Origin: an uncultured SAR86 cluster bacterium
GTDB lineage: Bacteria; Pseudomonadota; Gammaproteobacteria; Magnimaribacterales; AG-339-G14
Assembly (NCBI GenBank): GCA_902616715.1
Contig: CACMTR010000002.1
Coordinates: 124,001-188,000 of the forward strand
Reading direction: 5' to 3'
DNA length: 64,000 nt
Both the position numbers and the translations under genes were made by a program. Every line of letters starts with the position of its first letter. Position 1 is the first letter of the stretch. Under the pieces are notes generated by a model. It ran no database searches, was not told the DNA's origin, and saw nothing but the letters and a program-made list of their open reading frames with translations. Shown here piece after piece: positions 61,022 to 64,000 of this stretch.

Positions 61022-62395
61022 CTAATTTAAGAAATTTAATTGGTTGTCTATTTCGAGCAATGCATTTTGAAAAAGTTCTTTTATTTGCATTAGTTTTTTT
61101 TCACTTTTTGCTTCAAATCTTAGAACTAAAGCGGGAGTTGTATTTGAGGCTCTAACCAATCCCCAAGATTCTTCGTTTTCTAGCCTCAAACCATCTAATA
61201 AAATACTATCATAACCTTCAGGTTTGAAATTATTTTTTAATTCCTCAACAATTTTAAATTTTTTAGTATCTTTGACTGAAATTTTTATTTCAGGAGTACT
61301 GAACATTTTAGGAATTTTTTTAAAAACTTCATGAGTTGAAATTTCATATGACGATAATATTTCTGTTAGCCTTAAGCTCGCAAATATTGCGTCGTCAAAA
61401 CCATACCAATTGTCGTTATAAAAAATATGACCGCTCATTTCGCCTCCTAAAACTGCATCAGTTCTCGCAATTTCAGATTTTATGAAAGAATGACCAGTCT
61501 TGGTCATGATTGGCACACCATCATTTTCTCTGATAACTTTATCTAGCTGATTAGAGCATTTAACATCAAAAACAATTTTTCCTGACTTATTTTTCTTTAA
61601 TGTATCTTCTGCCATTAGAGCTAAATATCTATCAGGAAAAATTATTTCTCCTTCACTATCTACAACTCCTAGTCTGTCTCCATCTCCATCAAAAGCAATA
61701 CCAAGATCGGCACCTTCAATTTTGACGGTTTCAATTAAGTTTAATAAGTTTTTTGGCTCGCTTGGGTCGGGGTGATGATTTGGAAAATTACCATCGACTT
61801 GGCAAAATAACTCTATTAGCTCTGAGGAGTATTTTTTTAAAATTTCTGGTCCTAGTACTCCTCCTGATCCGTTGCCACAATCCAGAACAATTTTTAATTT
61901 TTTCTTGATTTCAATTTTTTTGGAAATTTCTTTAATGTAAGACTCGTTAAAGCTTTCTTTGAGTAATTTTCCAGATCCAATTTTAAAATCACTTTGTTCA
62001 ATTTTAAATTTTAGATTTTGTATATCCTCCTCTTTAAAAGAGGAATTATTTATAACAATTTTAAATCCATTGTATTCTTTAGGGTTATGGCTGCCTGTAA
62101 TCATTACACCATTTTTGGTTATGCCTTCAAATGTTGCGAAATATAGTAGCGGTGTATGCACTAGACCAATAAAGATCACATCACAACCTGTTGCTAAAAC
62201 TCCATCTATAAAATACTTTGAAACATCTTCGCCCGAAATTCTTCCATCTCTTCCTACATATACATGTTTTGACTTTTCCTCTAATACTACTGAACCAACA
62301 GCTTGACCAATTTTATATATCAAATCTTGAGTTAACTCTCTTTCAAAAATACCTCTGATATCGTAAGCCCTAAAAATTTCAGAATTAACTTTCAT
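61022..62395 (-). CDS. algC: Phosphomannomutase/phosphoglucomutase
   Basis: This 457-residue alpha-D-phosphohexomutase interconverts mannose-6-P/mannose-1-P and glucose-6-P/glucose-1-P for LPS and exopolysaccharide precursors. It begins FRAYDIRGIFERELT. The phosphoserine loop is MITGSHNPKEYNGFKI, the metal loop AFDGDGDRLGVVD, the sugar loop GGEMSGHIFY and the phosphate-binding VRASNTTPALVLRFE. In Pseudomonas algC also precedes argB. The ATG is followed directly by the conserved FRAYDIRG segment, so the start is reliable. It is divergent from ilvE with 43 bp between. Confidence 0.94.
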   Translation of the reverse strand: MKVNSEIFRAYDIRGIFERELTQDLIYKIGQAVGSVVLEEKSKHVYVGRDGRISGEDVSKYFIDGVLATGCDVIFIGLVHTPLLYFATFEGITKNGVMITGSHNPKEYNGFKIVINNSSFKEEDIQNLKFKIEQSDFKIGSGKLLKESFNESYIKEISKKIEIKKKLKIVLDCGNGSGGVLGPEILKKYSSELIELFCQVDGNFPNHHPDPSEPKNLLNLIETVKIEGADLGIAFDGDGDRLGVVDSEGEIIFPDRYLALMAEDTLKKNKSGKIVFDVKCSNQLDKVIRENDGVPIMTKTGHSFIKSEIARTDAVLGGEMSGHIFYNDNWYGFDDAIFASLRLTEILSSYEISTHEVFKKIPKMFSTPEIKISVKDTKKFKIVEELKNNFKPEGYDSILLDGLRLENEESWGLVRASNTTPALVLRFEAKSEKKLMQIKELFQNALLEIDNQLNFLN

Positions 62396-62438
62396 AAAAG
62401 ATTCTCCCGCTTATAATGATTCTCTTTAAATTAAAAAT

Positions 62439-63362
62439 ATGACTGATTTTGAAAAAAAGGATGGATTCATCTGGATGGACGGTGAATTTGTTGACTGGTC
62501 ACAAGCTAAAGTACATGTTTTGACTCATACTTTACATTATGGGCTTGGTGTATTTGAAGGGGTAAGAGCTTATTTAACTGATCAAGGTACTAAAATATTC
62601 AGGCTAGAGGATCACACTAATCGTTTATTTGAGTCTGCTGATGCCGTTAATATGGAAATCCCATTTTCAAGAGAAAAGTTCAACGAAGTTCAAAAAGAGA
62701 TTTTTAAGGTAAATAATCTCAAAGAGGGCTACATACGTCCTATGTGTTTTTATGGCGCTCAGGGGATGGGCTTAAGAGCAGACAACTTGAAGACACATTG
62801 TATTGTTGCAGCTTGGGAATGGCCAAGTTATATGTCACCAGAAGCTTTTGACAAAGGAATAAAAATAAAAATTTCTTCTTATAAAAGGCAAACGAATAAC
62901 TTAGTTTCTAGATCAAAAGTAAATGGAAATTATGTGACTTCCATTATGGCCCTTCAAGAAGCTATGCAAGAAGGTTTTGATGAAGCTCTTTTACTTGATG
63001 ATGAGACAAATATTTCAGAGGGATCTGGAGAAAATTTATTTTTAGTTAAAGATGGAAAGCTTTTTACCCCTGATTTGGCAGCATCTTTAAATGGCATTAC
63101 TCGCAAAAGCATAATTAGTCTGGCAAAAGAGGATGGAATTGAAGTAAAAGTTAAAAAAATAAGCCTGAATGAAATTTTAGATGCTGATGAACTTTTTTTT
63201 ACAGGTACCGCTGCCGAAGTAGTTCCTATCAGGATGGTGGATCAGAATTTAATCGCCAATGGGAAAAGAGGGCCTATTACTACAATTCTTCAAAAAAAGT
63301 ATTTTGATCAAGTTAGAGGAAAACGAGATTCCTTTGTTGAGTGGTTGACACCGATTGAATAA
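62439..63362 (+). CDS. ilvE: Branched-chain amino acid aminotransferase
   Basis: IlvE transfers amino groups for valine, leucine and isoleucine synthesis. At 307 aa it fits (E. coli 309). Signatures are GFIWMDGEFVDWSQAKVHVL, LHYGLGVFEGVRAY, the PLP lysine in SKVNGNYVTSI, NISEGSGENLFLV, LNGITRKSI and FFTGTAAEVVPIR. A fold type IV aminotransferase of the D-alanine type is excluded by the FEGVRAY and GTAAE signatures. A glycosyltransferase gene starts 17 bp downstream. Confidence 0.95.
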   Translation: MTDFEKKDGFIWMDGEFVDWSQAKVHVLTHTLHYGLGVFEGVRAYLTDQGTKIFRLEDHTNRLFESADAVNMEIPFSREKFNEVQKEIFKVNNLKEGYIRPMCFYGAQGMGLRADNLKTHCIVAAWEWPSYMSPEAFDKGIKIKISSYKRQTNNLVSRSKVNGNYVTSIMALQEAMQEGFDEALLLDDETNISEGSGENLFLVKDGKLFTPDLAASLNGITRKSIISLAKEDGIEVKVKKISLNEILDADELFFTGTAAEVVPIRMVDQNLIANGKRGPITTILQKKYFDQVRGKRDSFVEWLTPIE

Positions 63363-63379
63363 ATTTTAATAAATTAAGA

Positions 63380-64000
63380 TGCCAAAATTAAACGTAGCTT
63401 TGTTGAGTTACAGAAGTAATCCTTATTCTGGCGGACAAGGTATTTACATTACTCATTTAAGCAAGGCTTTAATTGATTTAGGTCATCAAGTAACAGTTTT
63501 TTCTGGACCTCCTTACCCAAATCTTGATCCAAGAGTAGGTTTGGTTGAAGTTCCAAGTTTAGATTTATATAGTAGATCAAATAAATTTTCTGATGTTTCA
63601 ATATCAGAATTAATAGACCCTTTAAATTTTTTCGAGTGGCTTAGCATAAATTCTGGAGGGTTTGCTGAGCCTTATACTTTTGGAAAAAGATTAAAAAAAA
63701 TTCTAAAAAAAAGATTAAAAGAATTTGACGTAGTCCATGATAATCAGAGCCTTTGTTATGAGTTATTAGATTTTCAAAAAAAAATCCCTTTAGTAACAAC
63801 AATTCATCATCCAATTTCTAAAGATTTAAAATATGAATTACAAAGCATTAATTCAATATTTCTTAAACTGTTAAAAATTAGATGGCACTCATTTTTAAAA
63901 ATGCAAATGCAAGTTGCAAAACGATTGAAAAAAATTATCGTCCCTTCTTTATCCTCTAAAAAAAATATTGAGAAAGATTTTAAAGTTAAAAGTAAAAATA
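63380..64000 (+). CDS. Glycosyltransferase family 4 protein, N-terminal part
   Basis: This gene is cut by the right window edge and so is missing from the ORF track. From the ATG at 63380, 207 codons are open: PKLNVALLSYRSNPYSGGQG, then THLSKALIDLGHQVTVFSGPPYP, FDVVHDNQSL, TTIHHPISKD and KIIVPSLSSKKNI. The GGQGIYITHLSKAL and the VVHDNQ and IHHP elements are the N-terminal domain of GT-B glycosyltransferases (GT4). In Pseudomonas ilvE is followed by LPS-core genes (waaF, waaC, waaG), so a role in LPS core synthesis is an inference from position. Confidence 0.85.

Overview
This is an AT-rich, gene-dense gammaproteobacterial chromosome segment. The best guess is a streamlined marine lineage related to SAR86. 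The 16S rRNA reads as gammaproteobacterial, spacers are mostly 0-100 bp, many adjacent genes overlap by 4-14 bp, and several gene orders match those known from Pseudomonas (argC..erpA-anmK-mepM-tyrS-16S; ponA/aroKB..gltBD; algC-argB; ilvE followed by a glycosyltransferase). The SAR86 placement is inference, not a phylogenetic result. There are no insertion sequences, CRISPR arrays, integrases or tRNA genes, and no gene-free stretch longer than about 300 bp.

Layout. 1-3.8 kb: the start of mutM, tolC, thiC and a peroxiredoxin. 3.8-7.9 kb: parE-parC (topoisomerase IV). 7.9-15 kb: an M48 lipoprotein protease, argD, a DUF2244 membrane protein, an acyl-CoA dehydrogenase, a PaaI-type thioesterase, a PPi-type phosphofructokinase and mpl. 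15-16.3 kb: L31 type B and two small phage-flavoured genes. 16.4-22 kb: thiolase, SRPBCC protein, tsaE, nnrD, nitronate monooxygenase, Nudix and MBL hydrolases. 22-28 kb, minus strand: msrA, acs, folK, a dksA-like gene, an adenosine-kinase-like gene, thiE and thiD. 28-33 kb: argC-erpA, then anmK and mepM on the other strand, then tyrS. 33.2-38.3 kb: a complete 16S-23S-5S operon whose spacer has no tRNA. 38.3-43.1 kb: a minus-strand operon of CobS-like AAA+, CobT-like VWA, a diiron ferritin-like protein and type II pantothenate kinase. 43.2-49.4 kb: cysE, tesB, an MBL hydrolase, a small membrane protein, an AhpD-like protein and a TonB-dependent receptor closed by a strong terminator. 49.4-57.1 kb: gltB-gltD and aroK-aroB. 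57.2-64 kb: PBP1A, then the algC-argB-slmA operon, ilvE and the start of a glycosyltransferase.

Function. The genes are mainly housekeeping: nitrogen assimilation and amino acids (gltBD, argBCD, ilvE, cysE), shikimate, thiamine (thiC, thiE, thiD), peptidoglycan synthesis and recycling (mrcA, mepM, anmK, mpl), acyl-CoA and acetate metabolism, redox protection, and the translation and stringent-response machinery.

Points most worth a second look: the CobST-like/diiron/PanK-II operon with no chelatase partner in view; two single-base homopolymer frameshifts (thiC C-terminus, M48 lipoprotein); the phage-like pair next to L31; L31 with an acidic tail and DksA with a basic tail; and the architecture of the rRNA operon.
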